Shown piece by piece: positions 33,945 through 43,500 of a stretch of DNA of 64,000 bases. Numbering within the stretch: position 1 is the first letter of the stretch; each line of letters begins with the position of its first letter. A program made the translations under genes and the position numbers. The notes under the pieces were generated by a model that searched no databases, was not told the DNA's origin, and saw only the letters and a list, made by a program, of their open reading frames with translations. Source of the DNA: Henningerozyma blattae CBS 6284 (Eukaryota; Ascomycota; Saccharomycetes; Saccharomycetales; Saccharomycetaceae); assembly GCF_000315915.1 (NCBI RefSeq), contig NC_020192.1, positions 868,001 through 932,000 on the forward strand. The letters are read 5' to 3'.

Positions 33945-35824
33945 TCAGGAAACTGTTCGAGTGATAGTTAATGCCAACGCGATAAGAAATGTATCTAAAT
34001 CGACAGGTAAGTTAGTAAAATTTTCTGACAGACACACCAGGGGGAGTCGACCTAAGTTTCTACCACTCATCTTCAATTTCTACACAATATATCTTTTTGA
34101 TTATTCGTTTTTTTGATCATCTAAAGATGAGAGAAAAAAGCATGTATTTGTGTTAGTAAACTATCAAAGCACGTTATGGTATTCTGGTGGAAATAAAGTA
34201 TAATTATACATACGTTACATTTTTCGGCTAAAAGAGTAATAAGGCTTTGATAACTCTGACCTTTTAGGGGATCCGATTGATTGGCATATTTATTGGTGAG
34301 CACGCCTTTATTGAGTAGTTCTTGGAAACTAGAGTTTAAAATTTTAATAATCCCACTTACTGAAGGAGAACCTACATAAAATATTGCATCTGCCCTATCT
34401 TTGAATGCAGGATCCAGTGATTCCAGCAAATTGGAAGTTGCCAATACTAGAAAGTTGTTATATTTTTTTAAAGAATCCAAATTTGTTAGCAAGGTACTTA
34501 CTACTTTTACACTGTCCATAGATTCATTCTTTCCTAATAAGCTTTGTCTTGAAAGAGCAATCGTCTCAACTTCATCAATAAGAAGACAAACAAATATATT
34601 TCTACCTTCATATATTTTCAGTAACTTGTGGATGTCATTGAATATGGTTGATATATTTTTTGTAGATTCTCCGAACCATCTAGAGAATATTTTAGAGCAT
34701 TGTAATTCAACGAGTATGCCCTTAGGCTCTTGAATAGTATTAAAATCCAGTTCATAATTATTTCCCTGTCTTACTGACAACTTTTGGCATAATGCTTTGC
34801 AAATAGATGTTTTCCCAGTTCCTGGTGGTCCATGTAATAGGAGTAGCTTGTTATTTGAAATATTAGATATGTTGAAATCTTTTGATCTCCCTATATTTGT
34901 AAAATCAGCTACTTTTAGAGCTATTGTTGAATGTGAGTAGATCTTCTGTTTTAAATTATTTTCGAAATGTAAGGATTCCCATACACCTTCGAATTCAGAA
35001 GATGGCAAACTTGTAATAGTTGTAAATTCAATTGTTTTTTTTGAAATATTTAGTGAAGATAGTCCTTTTTTTGAAAAGCTTTCAGCATCTGTAACCACTG
35101 TTAATTCATCATCGGACATCATGTTTTCACCATCATTATCCGATTCATTTTCATCACTATCTTTATTGATATATATATTATTAAAGTCATCCACCAAGCT
35201 TTTGGATATATCTGAATTCTTAGGCTTGGGCTCAATATTGTAAAATATATTATATTGGTAATGTGCTTCTTTAAAATGGCCTACTCTTCTCGTTTGTTCT
35301 TGTTCCTTAGTGTTTATTGTATCATCAAGAATTGATCTAATTTTTCTTTGTAAAAATTCATAAGAATTGGTTGGATTATGTAAACTATACGTTGAATGAT
35401 TTTCTAATTCGAATTCAACAAGTTCTTCACAATAAATTTTTACTACAAATAAAGATAGTATTAAATTATAATTGAAGTCACAAATTTCATTTAAAGATTT
35501 ACCTTCAGCTATATTATAAAACATAACTTTAATTAAGGAACAAATTAATTTTTTTTGAGCTTCAGATGGAGGAGTTTTTATTGAAATGGAGCCTTGGCCT
35601 TCAATAAAAAGATCACTTTGAGTAATGATCAATCCATTGAGCGAGTTATGTGGCAGTTTGCAAATTTTCTTTTGTACAACTAATTTGAGAATTTGTAAGA
35701 AATTTTTCATCGAATATGTATTTTCTTCATTATCCTGTGTAGAATTTTTGGGATGCAAATCCTGTAATATTGCATTAACTTCCAACAGTGAACATTCAGA
35801 CACTTGAATATCAACCATAAACAT
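33945..35824 (-). CDS. PCH2: Pch2, meiotic AAA+ ATPase of the pachytene checkpoint (two exons)
   Basis: The coding sequence is complement(join(33945..34079, 34214..35824)), 581 residues (S. cerevisiae 564). Exon 1 has a HORMA-remodeller N-terminal region, an acidic linker (about 215-245), the Walker A G-P-P-G-T-G-K-T at about 331, Walker B L-L-I-D-E-V-E near 412, and sensor A-T-S-N-L-L near 459. It ends in L-A-E-K-C-N. Exon 2 adds 44 residues starting K-L-K-M-S-G-R-N-L-G-R-L-P-L, the conserved S-G-R-x-L-x-x-L-P box of Pch2/TRIP13. Pch2 remodels Hop1 on meiotic chromosomes. S. cerevisiae PCH2 also has one intron at this place. Reading through the intron would replace the conserved tail with 30 unrelated residues. 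Two Met codons (35824, 35818) are possible starts. Confidence 0.95.
34080..34213 (-). other. PCH2: PCH2 intron (134 nt)
   Basis: The 5' splice site is GTATGT (34208-34213, read on minus), preceded by AAC. The branch sequence TACTAAC is at 34152-34158. The acceptor that keeps the conserved C-terminal frame is TGTAG ending at 34080, 73 nt from the branch adenosine. A closer TTTAG ends at 34121, 32 nt from the branch; using it gives 15 other codons and then a stop. Boundaries are read from consensus and frame, not from transcripts. Confidence 0.88.
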
Positions 35825-36263
35825 TTTTTTATAATTACAGTAGTATTTATTAGTTAATAAAGCTTTTGAAATTTTAATTGAATAAAGATACGTATTTTTT
35901 TTTAATCGTTTTTTATATTTCCTTTAGTGTAGTTTAACCGCCAACGGATATTAAATTAGGATCTTCCCTTTAAAATAAAAAGTGAATTAAATAGTAGAAA
36001 AAAGAATAAATAGTTTTGAAGTGATTATATACATGTACCTTTTTCTCTTTAATGTAAATATGGGGAAATTAAATGCTATTAGAAATCTTGAAATAATTAA
36101 CTTTTAGTTTCTAGAATTATCAATTTTTAAATAAAAATTTTAATTTTTTGTTAAATTAAGGGTTTGAAAACAAAATCGTAAAAAGCATCAGAAATATACA
36201 GTACTTAACTTAACTTGCTTCAACAGACTTTCTATATATCTAAAATCCTTTATATAGTATACA
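35825..36263 (-). promoter_or_regulatory. PCH2 upstream / BRO1 downstream region
   Basis: About 440 AT-rich bases between tandem minus-strand genes. Apart from the possible URS1 element, no specific site or gene is recognised. Confidence 0.4.
35936..35945 (+). promoter_or_regulatory. Possible URS1 (Ume6) site upstream of PCH2
   Basis: TAACCGCCAA resembles the URS1 element TAGCCGCCGA at 8 of 10 positions, including the CCGCC core, about 115 bases before the PCH2 ATG. URS1 bound by Ume6 represses early meiotic genes during growth. The match is short, so this is a suggestion only. Confidence 0.35.
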
Positions 36264-38969
36264 TCATTTACTAAATTTCGAATACAGATCTTCATCAAAA
36301 ACAGAAGGTTTATTATAAAAGTCTGTAGGATTTCTTTGTAAATTTTTCATCTCCCGTTCATTCTCTTTCTTAAAAACCATCGGATCAGCATTCTTTGGTG
36401 GCTTTGGTGGAATGTTGGAGTACGGCATTGGAGTGGGAATAGCAGATGGAGCTATTGGCATTTGTGTTTGTGGTGCAATAGTAGGTTGTGCAAAGGCACC
36501 TGGCATTGGTGCCATTGGTGTATAAGCAGGTGGTAATTGAGTTTGTGTTTGAGACTGAGGTTGAGGAACAGGAATCTGAGGTTGTGTTTGATACTGTGTA
36601 TTAATAGGATAATGCTGTGGAGTCATAGTCACATTAGGAGAATTAAACGTCGATTGCTGAAGTGGTGGGGAAGTAATAGTCATATTACTAAAACTCGAAG
36701 ATAAATTACTAGGCTGAGGAGGTAATGCAGGCGGAACCAATGAAGGTTTGGCTGGGAGTAATGGTGAAGATAAAGCTGAGTTTGGGTTTGATGGTGAGGT
36801 GCTGTTGTTTGCTGAACTTGTTACATTTAGCAAATCTTTGGTTATTTTTAATAATGATTCATAAAAATTCAAACCCTTTGGTAAATCAATTTGAAAAATT
36901 TCAAAATTTTTCATAGAAATTTCCAAGTTTGTAACAAAATTTTCACATTCTTTGATCTTTTGATCATCTTCTTTTGAATGATCGTTAAATCCAGAAACTT
37001 TAAATATTTGATCCAATTTTAATTTAATGTCATTAATATTTGAATTCTGTTTAAAAATCGTTGTTTCAATTCTAGTGGTTAGAGGAGTAAATTTCTCCAA
37101 TTCATTTTCGAAAAGTTCATTTAATTCAGATTCATTTTTTTCAAGATTAACAATTAAGGTTCTAGTAATATCATCTTTGGCAACTTCATCTTTTAATTCT
37201 AATATAATTCTTTCTCTTTCGTCTTTTAATAATTTTAAATCTTCTGCCATCTGTTTAACATTGCTTAAATCATTTAATATTTGATTTTGTTTGTCATCAT
37301 CCATATCAATCAAGCTTGGAGATAAGTTTTCTGCCGGTAACAATTTATTAAAGTTTAACCAAACTTTATCATTATCCATCAATAATCTTAAATTATCATT
37401 TTGTGTATTAATTAATGCAAATAATTTTTCATCCGAATTCGAAGCCTCTAATAAGGAGGATTTTAATTTAACGATATTTGCCATTTGATCCTTGGGAATA
37501 AGTGGCAGCAATTCTTGAATCTCTTTACGCTTATTAATCACCATATTGATTTGATTTGGAATATCTTTAAAATTTTTATTATTAAAAGTGTCAAGAATTA
37601 AACTAACCTTATTTTTTAAGATTTCCCATTTTGGATTTTCGAATTGAGAATTTGAATTTGAATTCTTATACATGGATTCTAGTTTTGGCAATAAAGTATG
37701 TAAACTTGTAAAGTCCATAAATGAAGTATATTCTAGATCTGCAACTTGAGAGTTATCTAGTTCTTTTCTCAATAATGTAAGATTTTTTGTCTCAGAATAG
37801 ATACTATCTTTTTCAAAAATATCCATTGGTATAATACCCTTGAATAGAATATCTGCTTTTCCTTGGATCTTATCCATAAAAGACTTTAACATAGTCTCTA
37901 ACCAATTTTCTAATTTAATAGCATCCATTGGCTTTATAGTGTCCAAAGAAACAGTTGACGATGGAATTATATCATGGTAAATATAATCATTGTCTTTATT
38001 CAATTGTTGTTTTTTCTTAACAATTAAACTTTCAAAGGAATCAAAATCAATAAACTCATTTAAATGATGCCTAAAATGAATAGATTCATGAATTTCCTTA
38101 GAGGCTAATTCCAAATATGCGATGGCTTGTCCATATTTACTTGTTTGTTCCAAGAACATAGCATGGTTAAATGCTGTAATGGATCTAAATAATCTCCATT
38201 TCCCCGTTATAATATTTCTCCATATTGGATCACCATAAGTTTTTGATTTTTCTTCTCCAGGGTTTCCTAGGAAATCGTGACATCTTGTATATAAGTTAGC
38301 TGTTGAACTTGCCAATTTACTAATCAGAGAAGCTTGCTTATTCTCATTAATATCATTATTATTGACTAATTTAAATACAAACATTTCTTGTGCCTGAGCA
38401 TGGGCCAAGTCTTTTAAAAATTTGGTATTTTCTGTTTGTAAATCTCTAGATGGGGGATTCAAAAAATTCTCTGATATGTAATGAAAACATGACATAGCCT
38501 GTGTCATATACTTAATTGAATCCTTCGAATCAGCATCATTGATATGTTCTTTGGAAGCTTTCACTAGAATAGCCGCTATGTTATACAAGGTGCAGGCCTT
38601 CTCGAAAGCTAAATTACTCTGTGTGTATTTGACTGATGATCCACCATCTTCCGAAATTTCAGCAACTGTCGAATATTCAGCCTCATACCACGTAAAATCC
38701 ATTTTAAATTGTGGACTCTTATTACCCAAACGAAGGTACAATTGTTCCAAGTAAGCGTAATACATTAAATTCTGGTCCAAATGCGATTCCGGAGATAACT
38801 CTCCATTGGCATTATCCCTAAGATGATCTAACTTTGAGGCTAATTTTTCATCATAAAACCTCGACCATTGATGAGAGCCATAAGTTTTCTTCAAGTAAGA
38901 CGATAGGCCTTTTTTCCAACTAACTTTTTCTGTATCTTTCAGTAGCAGATCAATAACGTATGCTTTCAT
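36264..38969 (-). CDS. BRO1: Bro1, ESCRT-III-associated endosomal sorting protein
   Basis: The 901-residue protein (S. cerevisiae 844) has the boomerang-shaped Bro1 domain at about 1-390. It starts with the highly conserved D-T-E-K-V-S-W-K-K-G-L-S-S-Y-L-K-K and contains K-M-D-F-T-W-Y-E-A-E-Y and L-A-F-E-K-A-C-T-L-Y-N-I-A. A coiled V domain at about 400-720 binds ubiquitin and YPxL motifs. A Pro/Gln-rich tail (about 735-870) recruits the deubiquitinase Doa4 in yeast. Bro1 binds Snf7 and promotes multivesicular-body sorting. The ATG at 38969 begins the conserved M-K-x-Y. It corresponds to YPL084W. Confidence 0.96.
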   Translation of the reverse strand: MKAYVIDLLLKDTEKVSWKKGLSSYLKKTYGSHQWSRFYDEKLASKLDHLRDNANGELSPESHLDQNLMYYAYLEQLYLRLGNKSPQFKMDFTWYEAEYSTVAEISEDGGSSVKYTQSNLAFEKACTLYNIAAILVKASKEHINDADSKDSIKYMTQAMSCFHYISENFLNPPSRDLQTENTKFLKDLAHAQAQEMFVFKLVNNNDINENKQASLISKLASSTANLYTRCHDFLGNPGEEKSKTYGDPIWRNIITGKWRLFRSITAFNHAMFLEQTSKYGQAIAYLELASKEIHESIHFRHHLNEFIDFDSFESLIVKKKQQLNKDNDYIYHDIIPSSTVSLDTIKPMDAIKLENWLETMLKSFMDKIQGKADILFKGIIPMDIFEKDSIYSETKNLTLLRKELDNSQVADLEYTSFMDFTSLHTLLPKLESMYKNSNSNSQFENPKWEILKNKVSLILDTFNNKNFKDIPNQINMVINKRKEIQELLPLIPKDQMANIVKLKSSLLEASNSDEKLFALINTQNDNLRLLMDNDKVWLNFNKLLPAENLSPSLIDMDDDKQNQILNDLSNVKQMAEDLKLLKDERERIILELKDEVAKDDITRTLIVNLEKNESELNELFENELEKFTPLTTRIETTIFKQNSNINDIKLKLDQIFKVSGFNDHSKEDDQKIKECENFVTNLEISMKNFEIFQIDLPKGLNFYESLLKITKDLLNVTSSANNSTSPSNPNSALSSPLLPAKPSLVPPALPPQPSNLSSSFSNMTITSPPLQQSTFNSPNVTMTPQHYPINTQYQTQPQIPVPQPQSQTQTQLPPAYTPMAPMPGAFAQPTIAPQTQMPIAPSAIPTPMPYSNIPPKPPKNADPMVFKKENEREMKNLQRNPTDFYNKPSVFDEDLYSKFSK

Positions 38970-39385
38970 ATTTTGCTTCTTTTTTTGTGTTTTTTCAGGT
39001 TTTTTTTATGATTTTTGATAAAATAGTAAATTCTAAGTAGTTGAATATAGGTTATATTTTAAAATATTTAATTGTACATTCTATAGCAACCAAAAACTCA
39101 TCAAATTCTTTTCATTATTTTCTGGATCTTAAAAATGTCCCCTTGGTTCATTCTCTAAAATTTAATACTAAATTGCCAAATATCTCGGGTCTCATTTTAT
39201 TCCGACAAAAAACATATGGATAATGATAATAATAGAAAAATAGCAAATCGAAAAATGCTAAAAAAGGGTTTAGAATATGGCATCGATATTTTATTTCAAA
39301 ATAATTAAACGCTAGTAAAGTCAGAACAAAAAATACAAAACATCAGCAAGGAGGGAGATATTTCTCTTTAGTAAACATCTGAGCA
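38970..39385. promoter_or_regulatory. Divergent promoter BRO1 / MBA1
   Basis: About 415 AT-rich bases shared by the two divergent genes. No TATA box or factor site stands out. A 60-codon frame at 39041-39223 is not supported. Confidence 0.4.
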
Positions 39386-40231
39386 ATGCTACTTTCAATT
39401 CAGAGTTCCAAACTACTCATACAGCCGTTCGTTCCACTGTCAAGCAGACGTTCTTTCGTGATAACTCGATACCTTCTAAATGACACAGAAAAAAATATAT
39501 CTAAACTAGCAGCAAAGTCACAGAAAAAAAAGGCAGATAAACCTATTGGTGTTAGAAATCTGGGAGTTGCCACCCAATTATATATTCCACCTACTGGCAA
39601 ATCTCTGGTTGGGCTATGGAAAACCCATCCTAAACTTTATCTGCAATGTGTATTTCGTCGAATGTTCAACTTAGGTCTTAATACAATTCAAATTGCTGTA
39701 TGGAGACATCAAACAGGACTTTCCCCACAATTTGCATTATGGAGAACGAAAGCTACTAAACTTTATGCTGATGTTCATTCCTCGTTTGCCAAGAAATCAT
39801 TGGCTCCCGTAAATGATAAAATTTCAATATGGGTACAAGATGCATTATCCTCACGTCTACAACAACTACCAAGATCTGTGTCATTGGATTGGAAGCTGTT
39901 AAAGTTTCATAAAGTTCCAAAGATTGTCTCTTTACAATGTTTGATGATTCCAGGGACACCGTTAGAATATTTACAAATCGTATATAGGTTTGAGACTCGC
40001 CAACGATTAATCCGTTTTGATAAAATAACAGGCAAAACTGAAAAATATGATAGGGATGTTGTAGATAATATGGCATTCATTTGTCAAGCTGAGACTAACA
40101 AAGTTTATTTGATCGGGTCTGTTTTTGAAAGTAAGCCTACTGATACATTTAAAAGAGATATTAAACTGGATAATAAAGTAGCCCTTACAAGAATAGTGAA
40201 GAATGCAGATATATACAGAGTCTCTGATTGA
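39386..40231 (+). CDS. MBA1: Mba1, mitochondrial ribosome receptor of the inner membrane
   Basis: A 281-residue protein (S. cerevisiae 278). The first about 35 residues form a basic Ser/Leu-rich presequence (with S-S-R-R-S-F-V-I-T-R). The mature part contains G-V-A-T-Q-L-Y-I-P-P-T-G near 60-71 and a Tim44-like fold region (L-E-Y-L-Q-I-V-Y-R-F-E-T-R-Q near 190). Mba1 binds the mitoribosome near the exit tunnel on the matrix face and helps Oxa1 insert mitochondrially made proteins. It corresponds to YBR185C, interleaved here between BRO1 and SEC16 (YPL084W, YPL085W). Confidence 0.92.
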   Translation: MLLSIQSSKLLIQPFVPLSSRRSFVITRYLLNDTEKNISKLAAKSQKKKADKPIGVRNLGVATQLYIPPTGKSLVGLWKTHPKLYLQCVFRRMFNLGLNTIQIAVWRHQTGLSPQFALWRTKATKLYADVHSSFAKKSLAPVNDKISIWVQDALSSRLQQLPRSVSLDWKLLKFHKVPKIVSLQCLMIPGTPLEYLQIVYRFETRQRLIRFDKITGKTEKYDRDVVDNMAFICQAETNKVYLIGSVFESKPTDTFKRDIKLDNKVALTRIVKNADIYRVSD

Positions 40232-40507
40232 ATGATAATAACCACAACCACAACACCGAATCCTACCAATTTCCTCATATTTTGATGTCTTGTAAATACG
40301 CTATTATAGTTTCTTGTATATAAACTTACCTATATACATAACAAATAATATACACAATATTTATTCATTTAGTATTTAATGCATTGACATAATTATGCGA
40401 TCTTCTCTTCTTCTTTGCATTAGGGGTATTACTAGTTCTATTAAGTAGATCTTCTATTCCCTCATATCTACTTCCGGGATTTGTGGGGATATACCTTCTA
40501 GGGGTAC

Positions 40508-43500
40508 TCAGTGTAGGTGAATGGGCTCATTTATGGGCGGTGGTGAGACATGTGGGGAAAGTTGATTAGTAGCGGATATATTTATGTTATAAGGATTATA
40601 TTGTCGGATACTTTTTTCTGTTTGTTGGATTTTATCAAGATTGGTAACATTCAAATATTCTTGAGGTGGTCGATTATCAACAGACTCTGACCGAACCCAT
40701 CTTTTCAAATCCTCATCATAGTGGAATGTTGAAGATGTACCTAGTTTTGCCTTTGGTACTCTATTGAACCATGTAAATAACTTGCTACTAACAGTTCCTA
40801 CTTGACTGTGAGTGTATGGGTTATCCTGCTGATTGTTAGACTGTTTTGATTCTTTCTCTGGGACATCATCAGATTCACTTTCTGAATCAGAACTATCCTC
40901 TATGATATCTTCATATTCATTTTTAACTGGTTTAAACTGATTTTCATTAGTTTCTGATTTAGATTTGATCATAGGTGCAAAGAGGTTATCTGTGATCTTT
41001 TCACTTTCTTTAATCGGTCCAAAATTGTTTACAGATGTGGATACACTATTCATCGAAGGGTTTCCTGCTGAAGTTAGGGCATCATTATGCGATAATGATC
41101 TTTTATGAGAAAATGACAATGATTTTAGTGAAGAGGTTTTATCCAATGTTTCAAACTGTTGATTATTGGTTTCAGCTGAAGATTCTTTAAATTTTAAGTC
41201 ATTTTCTAAGTTTTCTTTTACTACAGAAATATTTTTATCCGTTGCATTACTAATAAATTGATTCTTGGATGTTGTAACAGTTTGTTTCTCATCTTGCTCT
41301 ATAGGGTCGTTTAAAATTGAATTTATTGTGACTTTATCTGGAACGATCTTATCCTTGGAAGAAGGATTCTTAATATTAGATATATGAACCTGTCTTTCCA
41401 CATATCTAGTTGGACTTGTGGCAATAATTTTCTTAAATTCTGTGGAAGGTAAAATTGCTGGAATATTAGCAGGCGAATTAGTTGTATTAACTTTTCTAAT
41501 GAGAGAAGTATCATTGTGAAATATATTTTTATCAAGATTTCTATTTTCAAAATTGCTCTTTGTTTTCTCCATTGGGAAACTTTTATTATTCGTCTCTCCT
41601 TGTGATTGATCATGTAAAATATTTCTTGCTGAGTTAGTTCCACTTAAATAACCATTAATATTATTTGCGGGTATAAATAAGGACTCTCCTTTTGTTTTAT
41701 TTACACTAGGAATATTTGTAAATGATCTAGTGTTTGAGAGTTTAGAAGGAGAGTACATATTTGGGAAAAAAGAATAAATATTATTCCCATTTTGATTTAT
41801 TGAATTTAATTCGTTAGAAGGATTATTATTGAATGCAGAAAATGATGGGAGTTTATTATTTATCCAATTTTGATCGTTACTATTGAGTCTAGAACTCATT
41901 TGGGTAGCAATGTCTTGTATTCCATTTTTATTATCTTCAAAATCATCAAGAGAATCACCTCCAATATATTTATTGAATGATTTATCAAGTTGACCCCAAA
42001 CAGAAGTCATTGCCGGTTTCACTAACCATGCATTTTTATTATTTATATCTGTAATCTTATTTTGATAATCATGAATCTGTGACTCAATAATTCTTACCTC
42101 TAAAATATCTTTATTTTTAGTAGTAATAGATTTAAGTTTACCTAAGATATCATCAAAATATTTTGAAGCTTTATTTAATAAATTATTTTCAAATAATATT
42201 TTAGCATGCTGAGATTTTAATTTTAACAAAAATATATTGAAATTTGTTTGATATTTTAAGTTAAAAGTAAAATCATAAATTTCAGTAAATAGTATCGATA
42301 AAATGGAATTACTTTCACAAATTTTATTAAAATAAATATCAGTGTCTGATAACATTTCATTTTTCAAAGGTAAATGTATTATCATGAAAATTATTGTCGA
42401 AGGTAAGGTTTGATCAAATTTTGCAAGGAATATTCCAAATTCCAGTAAGAATTCCTTTAAAACTATTGGAATTGAATTTTCATACTTATTATTATTGCTA
42501 GTTTTAAAAATTTCATCATTAAGATTATTTAGAAGAAATCCAACAATAATGTTCCAATTTTCAATAAACCATTTTTGTTGGGATCGATCTTTATATAATT
42601 TACCAATCAAATTTTTGGTATTACCATTGAATACTTGGAAAGTAACATTTAATAAATGATGGATACAATAAGAGGCTAAAGTGTTATTATTAAATTCTTG
42701 TTGTAAGCATGTTTCCATAATTTTAGACCATTCTTCTTTTTTCATTAAATTCCCAATTAATAAAGCCAAATTAAAATCTTTTTTCGAAAGAGCTAATTTT
42801 ACAGCATTTTTATGATCTCCATTCTGCAGATAAGCAAAACATTTTAATTGACTAAAACTGTCAAGTTTTATGGAATTAGAATCATTAGTATTAATATTAC
42901 TACTACTAATCAATGGTAAATTATTTTTTGTGAGATTTAAAATTTGATTATCAATAGAATTTTGTTCTAACATAGAGTTCAAATTATTTTGATTATATAA
43001 AAATTTTGACATCATTTTAATATTTTTGTTTGTTGCAATATCATCATCATTAAGTAAAACCAATAAAATATTAAAAATAATTTTAACATTTGAATCGATT
43101 AATAATTCATGATGATTTTTTTGTAAATCATTTAACCACTGAATTATAGTATCATTTTTAATTTTTTTATTAATTAATGGCCCTGGGAATGACTCCAAAT
43201 AACCATCAGTCTTTAAAATATTAGAAATTGGAACTATTTTTAAATTTTCAATAGAATTTGAGTTTTGATTTAAAACATATGGTAAATCAATTGGAAGCAA
43301 AGGTAAACCATAAACAAAATTAGTTGAAGAAGACCAATTAAAAATGGGGAATTGTGTTTGTAATAATTCATTATTACTTCTTTCTTCCAACTTACAATTA
43401 GATGTAGTAATAATGCCAGTGTTATTCAATTGAGTTAGATCTCTTGAATAATATTTTGATAGAGAATTTGAATTTGAATTTGAATTTGAATTTGAATTTG

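Noticed and set aside
34121..34213. Single-exon PCH2 ending at 34121
   Set aside because: The last 30 codons are intron sequence starting at GTATGT; the conserved tail lies in exon 2 at 33945-34079.
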